The translations under genes and the position numbers were made by a program. Under the pieces are notes generated by a model. The model did not search any database. It had not been told where the DNA came from and saw only the letters and a list, made by a program, of their open reading frames with translations. DNA of 64,000 bases from Bacillota bacterium (GTDB lineage Bacteria > Bacillota > Clostridia > Lachnospirales > Anaerotignaceae): the NCBI GenBank assembly GCA_019422105.1, contig JAHZDZ010000002.1, positions 62,001 through 126,000 on the forward strand. The letters run 5' to 3'. Of this stretch, positions 1 through 9,200 are shown one piece after another; within the stretch, counting starts at the first letter, position 1, and every line of letters begins with the position of its first letter.

Positions 1-2
1 TA

Positions 3-59
3 TTACTGTTGCGCAGGTTGTTCGGTGGGGGCCGTTTTAAACGGAAAGGGGTTTTTTAA
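3..59 (+). CDS. Possible C-terminal tail of an upstream gene (partial)
   Basis: One frame is open from the window edge and ends in TAA at 57-59, directly before the GTG start of the first peptidase gene. The 18 visible residues are glycine- and arginine/lysine-rich (ending RFKRKGVF), as in a cytoplasmic tail of a membrane protein. A second frame also ends nearby at 38-40, so the choice is uncertain. Transporters often precede M20 peptidases, but no family can be assigned from this stub. Confidence 0.25.
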   Translation, partial: LLLRRLFGGGRFKRKGVF

Positions 60-1202
60 GTGGAGGACTCGAAAAGGATTTTAGAATATATGCTGAAGGA
101 AAAGGATAATTTTGTGGCTTTATTGAAGGAGGCTGTGGAGCTGGAATCTCCTACCTATGGAGACAAGGCTTTGACGGACAGGTGCGGTGTGTTTTTTCAG
201 AACCTGTATAAAAGACTGGGCTTTCAAATAACAGTCCTTCCGCAGACAGAATGCGGTGACCATTTTATTGCAGAGCTTGGAGAGGGAGATAAAACCGTTC
301 TTATCGGCGGGCATTATGACACAGCCTTTGACCTTGGTGTAGGTCCGACAATGCCTTGGAAAGTGGAGAACGGGAAAGCCTTCGGCCCTGCCGCAATGGA
401 TATGAAGGGCGGCCTTATTATGGCCTACTATGCGGTTAAGGCATTACAGGATTTAGATATACCCATAAATAAAAAAATCAGAATGCTTATCAGCTCTGAT
501 GAGGAGATGGGGAGTAAAACAACAAAGGATCTCTATCTGGAGGAGGGGCGCAGGAGCGACTATGCCATTGTTTTGGAGCCGGGAAAAAGCCGCATAGGAG
601 ATATTAAAACCTCCCGTGCGGGAAGGGCGATTGTGAAGGTTTTTGTTCATGGCAGAGCATCTCATTCCGGCAATGCGCCGCGGGATGCAATCAGCGCAAT
701 TATGGAAATGCAGTATCAGCTTCGTGCGGTGGACAAAATGAACGATTATGAAAATGGAGTAACAGTGGCGCCAATCTACATTACATCAGGCATTGACGAC
801 AGCGCAACGGTGCCGGGCGAGGGGTATTTTACAATGGATGTCAGAACACCTACTATGGAGGCTATGGATAGGGTAATGGCACAGATTAATGCTTTGGAGC
901 CGTTTCTTGCGGGTTGCAAATTGGAGGTTCAAAGCGTTGTAAAGCCTCCGCTTGAATTTAACGAGCAAAACAAAGCCATGTTTGAAAGGGCGGACAAATT
1001 GGCGGATGAGCTTGGCTTCCGTTTGAATGAAAACTATGTCGGCGGAGGAAGCGACGGCAATTATATCGGATCCACCGGTGTTCCCACTATGGATGGAATG
1101 GGCATGACAGGGGAATTCCTGCATAATCCCAAGGAATATGTATTTATTGATCATATACCATACCGCACCGCCCTTTTGGCAAGACTTCTGCAAACATTAT
1201 GA
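60..1202 (+). CDS. M20 family metallopeptidase (carboxypeptidase G2-like), copy 1
   Basis: This 380-residue protein has the full set of M20 zinc-peptidase signatures: GHYDT (His85), the bridging aspartate in AMDMKGG (Asp114), the catalytic Glu pair in SSDEE (148-149), the ASHSG motif of the dimerisation domain and a C-terminal FLHNPKEY histidine. The family is cytoplasmic and removes C-terminal or acyl groups from peptides or N-acyl amino acids using two zinc ions; the substrate here is unknown. The start is a GTG preceded by GGAAAGGGG. A close paralogue follows 33 bp downstream, so the two are probably co-transcribed and arose by tandem duplication. Confidence 0.9.
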   Translation: MEDSKRILEYMLKEKDNFVALLKEAVELESPTYGDKALTDRCGVFFQNLYKRLGFQITVLPQTECGDHFIAELGEGDKTVLIGGHYDTAFDLGVGPTMPWKVENGKAFGPAAMDMKGGLIMAYYAVKALQDLDIPINKKIRMLISSDEEMGSKTTKDLYLEEGRRSDYAIVLEPGKSRIGDIKTSRAGRAIVKVFVHGRASHSGNAPRDAISAIMEMQYQLRAVDKMNDYENGVTVAPIYITSGIDDSATVPGEGYFTMDVRTPTMEAMDRVMAQINALEPFLAGCKLEVQSVVKPPLEFNEQNKAMFERADKLADELGFRLNENYVGGGSDGNYIGSTGVPTMDGMGMTGEFLHNPKEYVFIDHIPYRTALLARLLQTL

Positions 1203-1235
1203 TTTTTGGTACGTTGTGGAAGGAGCAGATAGTAT

Positions 1236-2381
1236 ATGGAGGACGGAAGCAAAATTTTAGAGTATCTGGAAAAGGAAAAAACAAATTTCCTGGAAATATT
1301 GAGACAAGCTGTTGAGATGGAGTCCCCGACCTATGAGAGCAAAGAGGCGTCAGACAGGTGCGGCCGTTTTTTTCAAAAGCTTTATGAGAGCCTGGGCTTT
1401 CGTATTACAGTGATTCCTCAGACGGAATGCGGTGACCATTTTATAGCGGAATATGGAGAAGGGACGGAAACCATATTTCTGGTAGGGCATTATGACACAG
1501 TCTTTTCGCTGGGGACACTTGAGACAATGCCCTGGAGGACAGACGGCGAAAAGGCCTACGGCCCCGGCGCACTGGACATGAAGGGCGGTCTTGTGGGCAT
1601 CTATTATGCGGTAAAAGCGCTTCAGGACTTGGGTATCGCCATAAACAAGAAAATCAAGATATTTGTAAGCGGTGATGAGGAGCCGGGAAGCAAAACATCC
1701 CATGATAGGATTATGGCGGAGGCTATTGGATGCAAATGCGCATTGGTTATGGAGCCGGGGAAAAAGGGATGGGGCGATGTGAAGACAGCCCGTTTGGGCA
1801 AGGGCGTCTACAAAATTGTAGCCCATGGAAAATCATCCCATTCAGGCAACAGTCCTCAGGATGGCGTCAGTGCAGCCATTGAGCTTGGACATCAGATTTT
1901 GGAGGTGAATAAACTCAATGATTTTGAGAGGGGTATTACCGTAACGCCTGTCTATATTGCGGCGGGAATTGACGATATGTGCATGGTGCCGGATAAAGGC
2001 TGGTTTACCATTGACGTACGGGTGAAAAAAATGGAATACCTCAATGAAATTGAGGAGGCTCTTCACAGCCTGACGCCTTATTTGGAGGGAAGCCGCATCG
2101 AAATATTAGGCGGCGTGGAGAAGCCGCCGCTGGAGTTCAATGATGAGAACAGGGCCCTGTTTGAGAAAGCGGATGCGCTGGCAAAAGAGCTTGGCTTTCA
2201 ACTGGTACAAAATACAGTAGGCGGCGGCAGCGATGGTAATTTTACTTCCTCCACAGGAACTCCCACATTGGACGGTATGGGCATGAGCGGAGAATTTCTG
2301 CATAATCCCAAGGAATATATCAATATAGGGGCAATTCCTTACAGGGTGGCCCTTCTGGCAAGACTGATTGAGACTTTGTGA
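1236..2381 (+). CDS. M20 family metallopeptidase (carboxypeptidase G2-like), copy 2
   Basis: This 381-residue tandem paralogue of the preceding gene aligns end to end with it. It keeps GHYDT, ALDMKGG, the SGDEE catalytic glutamates, SSHSG and FLHNPKEY, so both copies look catalytically intact. The ATG start follows GGAAGGAGCAG. Differences concentrate in the middle (dimerisation) domain and around residues 155-170, which could mean altered substrate choice rather than redundancy. A hairpin just after the stop probably ends the transcript. Exact substrate (acyl amino acids, dipeptides or folyl-glutamates) cannot be told from sequence. Confidence 0.9.
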   Translation: MEDGSKILEYLEKEKTNFLEILRQAVEMESPTYESKEASDRCGRFFQKLYESLGFRITVIPQTECGDHFIAEYGEGTETIFLVGHYDTVFSLGTLETMPWRTDGEKAYGPGALDMKGGLVGIYYAVKALQDLGIAINKKIKIFVSGDEEPGSKTSHDRIMAEAIGCKCALVMEPGKKGWGDVKTARLGKGVYKIVAHGKSSHSGNSPQDGVSAAIELGHQILEVNKLNDFERGITVTPVYIAAGIDDMCMVPDKGWFTIDVRVKKMEYLNEIEEALHSLTPYLEGSRIEILGGVEKPPLEFNDENRALFEKADALAKELGFQLVQNTVGGGSDGNFTSSTGTPTLDGMGMSGEFLHNPKEYINIGAIPYRVALLARLIETL

Positions 2382-2388
2382 TTAAAAG

Positions 2389-2416
2389 AGAGGGCGGATT
2401 TTTATCCGTCCTCTTT
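2389..2416 (+). terminator. Probable terminator after the M20 pair
   Basis: An 11-bp stem AGAGGGCGGAT / ATCCGTCCTCT with a TTTT loop sits 8 bases after the stop codon. The U tract is short, so termination may be partial. Confidence 0.6.
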
Positions 2417-2541
2417 GTGTCTCAAATTTTAAAGTAAATGACGCTTGAAATGTCCTGTTTTTTTAAAAATATGAGGACTTTGCGCTCCAAGGTTTCTAAC
2501 AGGTTTTTGACAGCACCGCGCGGACACAGAAGAAATAAAGG

Positions 2542-2570
2542 TTTACCCTCTGATGCTTATCTGCTATAAT
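2542..2570 (+). promoter_or_regulatory. Likely sigma-A promoter of coaBC
   Basis: TTTACC (2542-2547) and a perfect TATAAT (2565-2570) are separated by 17 bp. A small perfect hairpin, TATCCCC-ATCAT-GGGGATA (2587-2605), lies in the leader just before the Shine-Dalgarno sequence. Confidence 0.55.
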
Positions 2571-2628
2571 TTATCTAAAATTCATTGTATCCCCATCATG
2601 GGGATAGAAAGAAAAAGGGAGTGTAATT

Positions 2629-3840
2629 ATGTTAAAGGATAAGACAGTCATATTGGGGGTAACAGGAAGCATTGCTGCTTATAAAACGGCGAATCTGGCC
2701 AGTATGCTGGTGAAGCTTCACTGTGATGTGCATGTCATTATGACGGCAAACGCCGCCCATTTTATTAACCCAATTACCTTTGAGACATTGACGGGAAATA
2801 AATGTCTGGTGGAAACCTTCGACCGCAACTTCCAATTCCATGTGGCCCATGTTTCCCTGGCGAAGAAAGCCGACCTGCTTATGGTTGCGCCTGCCTCTGC
2901 CAATATGATTGCAAAGCTTGCCTGCGGTTTGGCGGATGATATGCTGTCCACCACAGCATTGGCCTGTACCTGCAAAAAAATTGTGGCGCCGGCGATGAAT
3001 ACAAACATGTACCATAACCCTGTTGTGCAGGAAAACATCGGGAAGCTTACGAGGCTTGGCTATACGGTTGTGGCGCCGGCCAGCGGCTTTTTGGCGTGCA
3101 GGGACACCGGGGATGGAAAGCTTCCAAAAGAAGAGCTGTTGCTAGACTATATATTGCGGGAAATTGCCTATGAGAAGGACTTATTGGGAAAAAAGGTTCT
3201 GGTTACAGCAGGGCCGACCCAGGAAAGCATTGATCCTGTCCGCTATATTACGAACCACTCTTCCGGCAAAATGGGCTATGAGCTTGCAAAGGCGGCCACC
3301 AGAAGAGGTGCTGATGTTATTCTGGTATCCGGAAAAACGGCTTTGGAGCCTTTGCCCTTTGTGCGTACTATCCCTGTTATCAGCGCCGAGGACATGTATC
3401 AGGCGGTAAAGGATAATTTTTTAGACAGAGATATTGTTATAAAGGCGGCGGCCGTGGCTGACTACAGGCCGAAAAACGTCAGTGATGAGAAAATAAAGAA
3501 AAAAGAGAACGACGATATGTCCATTCCCATGGAGCGGACAAGAGACATTATTCAATATATTGGAGAGAACAGGAAACAGGGGCAGTTCGTATGTGGCTTT
3601 TCTATGGAAACCCAGAATATGATAGAAAATTCCAGAGCGAAGCTGTATAAGAAGAATATTGATATGATAGTCGCAAATAATCTGAAGGTGGCAGGAAGCG
3701 GCTTTGAAACGGATACCAATATTGTTACCATTATAACCAGAGAAAAAGAAATTCCTCTTGCTATTATGTCTAAGGAAGAGGTCGCCAACAAAATATTGGA
3801 TGTTATACTTTCTGAGATGAAGAACCATGCGGAAAAATAA
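2629..3840 (+). CDS. coaBC: Bifunctional phosphopantothenoylcysteine decarboxylase / phosphopantothenate-cysteine ligase
   Basis: This 403-residue two-domain enzyme performs the second and third steps from pantothenate to coenzyme A: it ligates cysteine to 4'-phosphopantothenate, then decarboxylates the product using FMN. The N-terminal CoaC flavoprotein half shows GSIAAYK, the FHVAH region with the catalytic histidine, and VAPASANMIAK. The CoaB half begins near residue 188 with VTAGPTQE and continues with NHSSGKMG and KAAAVADYRP. The ATG follows GGGAG. The product of coaX near 59.4 kb supplies the substrate, so two parts of the CoA pathway lie in this window. Confidence 0.96.
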   Translation: MLKDKTVILGVTGSIAAYKTANLASMLVKLHCDVHVIMTANAAHFINPITFETLTGNKCLVETFDRNFQFHVAHVSLAKKADLLMVAPASANMIAKLACGLADDMLSTTALACTCKKIVAPAMNTNMYHNPVVQENIGKLTRLGYTVVAPASGFLACRDTGDGKLPKEELLLDYILREIAYEKDLLGKKVLVTAGPTQESIDPVRYITNHSSGKMGYELAKAATRRGADVILVSGKTALEPLPFVRTIPVISAEDMYQAVKDNFLDRDIVIKAAAVADYRPKNVSDEKIKKKENDDMSIPMERTRDIIQYIGENRKQGQFVCGFSMETQNMIENSRAKLYKKNIDMIVANNLKVAGSGFETDTNIVTIITREKEIPLAIMSKEEVANKILDVILSEMKNHAEK

Positions 3841-4557
3841 GAACAGAGCGGGCAAATTTAAGTTATGGTAGTGATGCAGGGAAAAAGTCCAAAGGCAAGG
3901 TGCCACATTAAAAAAGAGAAATGCTTTTGCATATATGGGCCGAGCCGAGGGACAGCGGGCGAGCCGGAAACGGCAGGACTGCAAAATACCAGATGCTATG
4001 CATTTCCTTGCTTGCCGCCAGCGCATTCTGTAAAAATATTACGGTTTTCTTGCCGCTTGCATGATTTTTTTGAAATGTGATAAACTGTTGCTATAGCAGC
4101 GGGAAGCGAAATTATGTCAAAATAAAGCTGTTCCAAGCGGGAACGGGTGGAAAATGAACAGATTTGAGCTTACTCTATGGGAAAGTCTGTGTTTAAGCTT
4201 ATTTTTCAAATCATATGCAGCATAAAAGTGATAATAGTGTATCAGACACGGTTATCACTTTTTTTATTATTCTAATGGGCTTGGCCCGTTTGACAGCAAT
4301 ATAAAAACGCCTGTCTGTAAATAACGCCAATAAGGAGAATTACAGAAAATGGTCGGTATGTGGATAGCATTTTATTGGGTTATCTGTCAATAAGTGAAAC
4401 TTTGCCCAAGAGATGAAAGCACCAGCCGGGAAAGATTGGAAATGAATTTGAAATATAATGAAAATATTGTGTTATCGCATAATTGTAATATATAAATATG
4501 TTTGTTTTATTCCTGTGCTTCCTATATAATAAAAGAAAACAGAAAAGGAATTGTGTC
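3841..4557. other. 717-bp intergenic region with a possible structured RNA
   Basis: No convincing gene was found. Around 3919-4005 there is a nested pairing: AAATGC with GCATTT outside, TTTTGCA with TGCAAAA inside, and a GCCG-GAAA-CGGC hairpin with a GNRA loop at 3963-3974. This could be a structured RNA or a decayed sequence. A terminator-like hairpin lies at 4225-4266 and the rest is AT-rich. No riboswitch class was recognised. Confidence 0.4.
4225..4266 (+). terminator. Intrinsic terminator in the coaBC-mutY gap
   Basis: AAAGTGATAA pairs with TTATCACTTT across a 17-nt loop and is followed by a T run. It could end the coaBC transcript or an unrecognised transcript from the structured stretch upstream. 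Confidence 0.6.
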
Positions 4558-5613
4558 ATGAAAGACAATAGTATAAAAGAAATTGTAGAGCCTCTGCTTG
4601 ATTGGTTTTCAAAAAAGGCAAGGGTACTGCCCTGGCGTGATAATCCGTCCGCTTACAGGGTATGGGTATCTGAAATAATGCTGCAGCAGACAAGGGTGGA
4701 GGCTGTAAAGCCTTACTTTGAACGGTTTATACAGGTATTGCCCGATGTCAAATCACTGGCCTGTATCCCTGAGGAGGAGCTTCTGAAATTATGGGAGGGT
4801 CTTGGCTACTATAACAGAGTCAGAAATATGCAGAAGGCGGCCTGTATTATGGTTGAAAAATATGGAGGTTCTTTGCCTGAGGATTATAATGAGCTGCTTT
4901 CTCTGCCCGGCATTGGGGAATATACGGCCGGTGCCATAGCCTCCATAGCATTTGGCATACCAAAGCCTGCTGTGGATGGCAATGTGCTCCGTGTATTTGC
5001 CCGCTTGGAAGAAAATCAGGGGGAAATAAACAATCCTCTTGTAAAAAGGGAGATTACCGGACTTGTGGAGAGGCTTATGCCAAAGCCCTTTGCAGGCGCC
5101 TTTAATCAGGCACTCATGGAATTGGGGGCGGTTGTATGCCTGCCCAATGGCATTCCCTTGTGTGAGGAGTGTCCCGTACGCTTTTATTGCGGGGCTTATA
5201 AAAACAAAACGGTGATGCAGTACCCAAAAAAGGCTGTGAAAAAGGAAAGAAAAGTAGAAAATAGAGTTGTCTTTTTGTTGATCTGTCAAGACAAAATTGC
5301 GTTGAGAAAGCGGCCGGCAAAGGGCCTTTTGGCCTCATTATGGGAATTTCCCCAGGAGGAGGGCCTTTTGAAGGGAAATTATGCAGAGGAAATGCTGTCC
5401 CGATGGAAGCTGGAGGCTTACCATTTGGAAGCCCTTCCGAAGTCGAAGCATATTTTTACCCATATTGAATGGCATATGGAGGGAATCTGCGCTTCGGTGA
5501 AAGATACGAGGGATGAGTTTCGCTGGGTCAGTGCAGAGGAGCTTACGGAGAGCTATGCGGTGCCGTCCGCCTTCCGTACTTATCTGGGGGAAGCGCTGAG
5601 GAGATTGAAATGA
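4558..5613 (+). CDS. mutY: A/G-specific adenine DNA glycosylase
   Basis: This 351-residue base-excision repair enzyme removes adenine mispaired with 8-oxoguanine. The catalytic Glu lies in EIMLQQTRV, followed by the helix-hairpin-helix LPGIGEYTAGAIAS with the AVDGNVLRV aspartate, a four-cysteine [4Fe-4S] loop (C-x6-C-x2-C-x5-C) near residues 195-211, and a C-terminal Nudix-like 8-oxoG recognition domain. I chose the ATG at 4558, which has AAAAGGAATTG upstream; the frame is open 20 codons further but that stretch is low-complexity and lacks a ribosome site. The Nudix gene starts 10 bp after the stop, suggesting co-transcription of two oxidised-nucleotide functions. Confidence 0.95.
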   Translation: MKDNSIKEIVEPLLDWFSKKARVLPWRDNPSAYRVWVSEIMLQQTRVEAVKPYFERFIQVLPDVKSLACIPEEELLKLWEGLGYYNRVRNMQKAACIMVEKYGGSLPEDYNELLSLPGIGEYTAGAIASIAFGIPKPAVDGNVLRVFARLEENQGEINNPLVKREITGLVERLMPKPFAGAFNQALMELGAVVCLPNGIPLCEECPVRFYCGAYKNKTVMQYPKKAVKKERKVENRVVFLLICQDKIALRKRPAKGLLASLWEFPQEEGLLKGNYAEEMLSRWKLEAYHLEALPKSKHIFTHIEWHMEGICASVKDTRDEFRWVSAEELTESYAVPSAFRTYLGEALRRLK

Positions 5614-5622
5614 GGGAAAAAT

Positions 5623-6213
5623 GTGGACTATTTGGATGAGATAAGACTGTATCACTCTGACTGCGAGCAGGAGATACAGGATAAGAAAGTGATAGAAGAG
5701 CTTTGCGGGCTTTTTCCGGATACCGTATTGAAAAGGGAAAACCGTATTGCTCATTTTACCGCCTCGGGACTTGTACTGAATGAGAGAATGGATAAAATGC
5801 TTATGGTATTTCATAACATTTATAAAACCTGGACATGGACAGGCGGACACGCAGACGGTGAGAGGGATATGTATGCTGTGGCAAAAAGAGAGGTGGAGGA
5901 AGAGACCGGCTTGACAAGGTTTTTGCCTTTTAAGAGGGGTTTGATGTCAATTGATACATTGACGGTAAATGGACATTGGAAAAACGGAGAATATGTGCCA
6001 TCGCATCTGCACCTGAATTTGTCTTATATTTTTCTGGCGTCGGAGAAGGAAAGCATAAGGATGAAAAGTGATGAAAACCAGGGGGTAAAATGGATTCCCA
6101 TTACGGAAATTGCAAAATACAGTACAGAGGCGCATATCATTCCCATCTATAAAAAGATAATTGGGCGTGCTATACAAAAAAATGACATAACAGACGGAAC
6201 CGACATTTCATAG
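5623..6213 (+). CDS. Nudix hydrolase
   Basis: This 196-residue protein has a central Nudix box of the form GGHADG...REVEEETGL. The spacing from the second glycine to REVEEETGL is standard, although the upstream acidic position is slightly shifted. The family hydrolyses nucleoside diphosphates linked to another moiety, often in nucleotide-pool cleaning. GGHADG is typical of a broad uncharacterised Nudix subgroup, so the substrate is unknown. The start is a GTG with TGAGGGA upstream that overlaps the mutY stop region, so it is probably translated from the mutY message. Confidence 0.88.
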   Translation: MDYLDEIRLYHSDCEQEIQDKKVIEELCGLFPDTVLKRENRIAHFTASGLVLNERMDKMLMVFHNIYKTWTWTGGHADGERDMYAVAKREVEEETGLTRFLPFKRGLMSIDTLTVNGHWKNGEYVPSHLHLNLSYIFLASEKESIRMKSDENQGVKWIPITEIAKYSTEAHIIPIYKKIIGRAIQKNDITDGTDIS

Positions 6214-6234
6214 TGTGATGGTGGGAGGGGATTT

Positions 6235-9200
6235 ATGGTGCAGATTTATCCTGGTGAGGCAAAAGAGACGGTCAAATCTTTCTTTGGTGAGTATTTGTGC
6301 AGCAGAAATGTGGAAGGAACGCTGCGCTATCTTTCAGAGCATATACAATGGGTTGGAACAGGAAGGGATGAGGTTGCCCTCAGCAAAGAAGAGGCGAAGG
6401 CATCTTTGGAGAAGGAAGTCGGACAGGACAGTGCTCCCTACGATTTGGTTTTTAAAAGGGTACAGGAGCAGATTGTTTCCCAGCAGTGCGGCATTGTATT
6501 TTGTGAAATACTGGTGTCAAGAGACGATGCGGCTTTGGAGGCGCGGGTGACCGCTGCCTGCCAAAAGGAGCCGGATGGTGTGAAAATTGTGACGATACAT
6601 GCCTCGGTTGCCACTTCCTTACAGGAAGAGGGCGAATTTTTTCCCATACAATTTTTAGAAAAGGCAAAGGAAGAGTTTGAGAGACAGATTACCGAACGCT
6701 CCTTTGATCTGTTAAATAAAAGTCTTTCCGGCGGCATTATGGGCGGATATATTGAGGAGGGCTTTCCCCTTTACTATATTAATGAGCATATGCTGGAGCA
6801 TTTGGGATATACCTATGAGGAATTCGTGGAGGACAACCAAGGGCTTGTTATCAACTGCATGCATCCTGATGACAGACATGCCGTTGACGAAAAGGTGATG
6901 GAAGCTTTTGCACAGAACAGGGAGTATAAGGTGCGCTACCGCATGCGCAGGAAGGATGGCAGCTATATATGGGTCAATGATATAGGCAGAAAAAGCATTG
7001 CGGACAATGGGCGCAAGGTCTGTCTGAGCGTTATTTGTGACGTCACAAATGAGATAGAGATGAACCGGCTGTTACTGAGTGAAGTAGCGGAGAAGGAAGC
7101 GCAGGCGGAAAAATATAACAGCCTTTTTCAGTCAGTTTTATGCGGCATTGTACAGTATCGTGTTTTGGAGGACGGCCGCGTTCAGTTCAAAAATGCAAAC
7201 AGGGAAGCCATTCGGATATTTGGCTATGAGCCGGAAGATTTCTGGGATGTAAAAAATTGGGTTTTAGACGATTTTACAGCACCTGAGTTTTTGGATGAAA
7301 TCAGGGATGATTTAACCAGGCTTAAAAGCGAGGGCGGGCAAAACAGCTACGAGTACCAGCTGATTAAAAAGGACGGAAGAAGATGCTGGATTATAGGAAA
7401 TGCCACCCATATCACGGACAGTGACGGGGAGGAGCTGATTCAGAGCGTTTTTCTTGATATTGACAAGAGCAAAAAGGCGGAGATAGAAAACCAGATGCTG
7501 TCTGAAAGGGTGGAGGCGGGGAATACCCTGCTTAAAATGGCCCTGGAGGGTACGGATACCTGTGAATTTTACTATTATCCCGCAGAACGGCTTGGCATTA
7601 TTCCCGAAAGGACAGCAGATCTTATCCATTGCAGCAGACGGTATGAGAATATGCCGGAGGATTTTTGCAGTGATATGGTGGAGGGGCAATGGCAGAACAG
7701 TTTTCTTGAAATGTTCAAAAAAATAGAAGCGGGAGAAAAAACCGCCCGTGCAGAGTTTAAAGTAAAGGACTCCGATTTATGGTGCAGAATTGTAATGTCG
7801 GGTATCACTTACGATGCAAATGGAGCGATTACCTTTGCGGTAGGGATGATTGATGACATTACCAAAGAAAAATCCATGGAGACAGCCCTGGAGGAGGAGC
7901 GCAATAAGGACAGGCTAACAGGACTATACACCAGGGAAGCAGGCATCAGAAAGGTGCGGGAGTATATGGAGGGGCCCCATACGGTAAGTGCTCTTATGCT
8001 CTTGGATATGGACGGATTTTATGAAATTAATGCCAGAGAGGGCAATGTGTTTGCGGACGCCGTTTTGCAGGAGGTTGCAGAGGTTCTGCGCCAGGAAACC
8101 CGCAAGGGTGACATACTGGTGAGGCTTGGCGGCGATGAATTTATGGTATTTGTGAAGGACTGTGACAAGAGCAGGGCCACGATTTTGGGGCCCGCCATTG
8201 CGGAAAAGATAAAGGGCCTTTTTTTAGGGAAGGAAGCGGATATTAAAATTTCGGCAAGTATCGGTATGTGCGCATCCAGCGTGGTGGACGAGTACAGCGG
8301 GCTGTACCGCTGCGCCGAGAGTACGCTGCACTATGTAAAGGAAAACGGCAAGGGTGCGGCGGCCTGCTATCTGGATACCTCAAACGAGCTTGGCACAGTG
8401 CTGACTCAAATTTATACGCAGCAATATCTTTTTAACGAGATAGAGGGACAGGCTCAGTACAGAGAGGATGATTTCATCGCCTTTGCCCTGGAGTTATTGG
8501 GAAAAGCGAAAAAGCTGGATGACGCAATCTATCTGCTTTTGGCAAGGGTGGGCAAGCATTATGGGCTTGACAGAATAACCATCACGGAGGTGGATCCGGA
8601 ATACAGGAGCGTTGCGTATAAGCACCAGTGGGCAACAAAACAGGAATACTTTTTTAAAGGCCAGATGCTTTATCTCAAGCAGGAGGAGTATGAATTTATG
8701 CTCCAAATGTATGATAACGACGGTGTATTTGAGCATTGTGACGCAAACAGGTATAAATTGAATTCCTCTATTCAAATAGGAATTTGGAATCTGGGAGAGT
8801 ATACGGGAGCCATTTCCTATGAGAGTGATAAAAAAGAGTATGTCTTTACAAAAGAACAGAAAAAGCTTTTAAAGGAGCTGACAAAGCTTATTTCTTCCTT
8901 TGTGATGAAGGCGCGCTCGGATGCCATCAGTCAGGCGAAAACAGATTTTCTTTCCCGCATGTCTCACGAGATAAGAACGCCTATGAATGCTATTTCAGGT
9001 ATGACGACCATTGCGAAGACTGTGACGGACGACAGAGGAAAGCTTTTGGACTGCCTGAATAAGATTGAAAAAGCCAACAGCTATCTCCTGAATTTAATTA
9101 ATGATATTCTGGATATGTCGAGAATTGAAAGCGGCAAAATGGAGCTGAATTTTGAGAGTATGGATCTAAGAGAGCAGATGGACAATTTGTATGGTCTGCT

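Noticed and set aside
3421..4080. Frames running into the coaBC-mutY gap on both strands
   Set aside because: The minus-strand frame overlaps the end of coaBC and has no ribosome site; the 71-codon plus frame is basic, Cys-rich and low quality.
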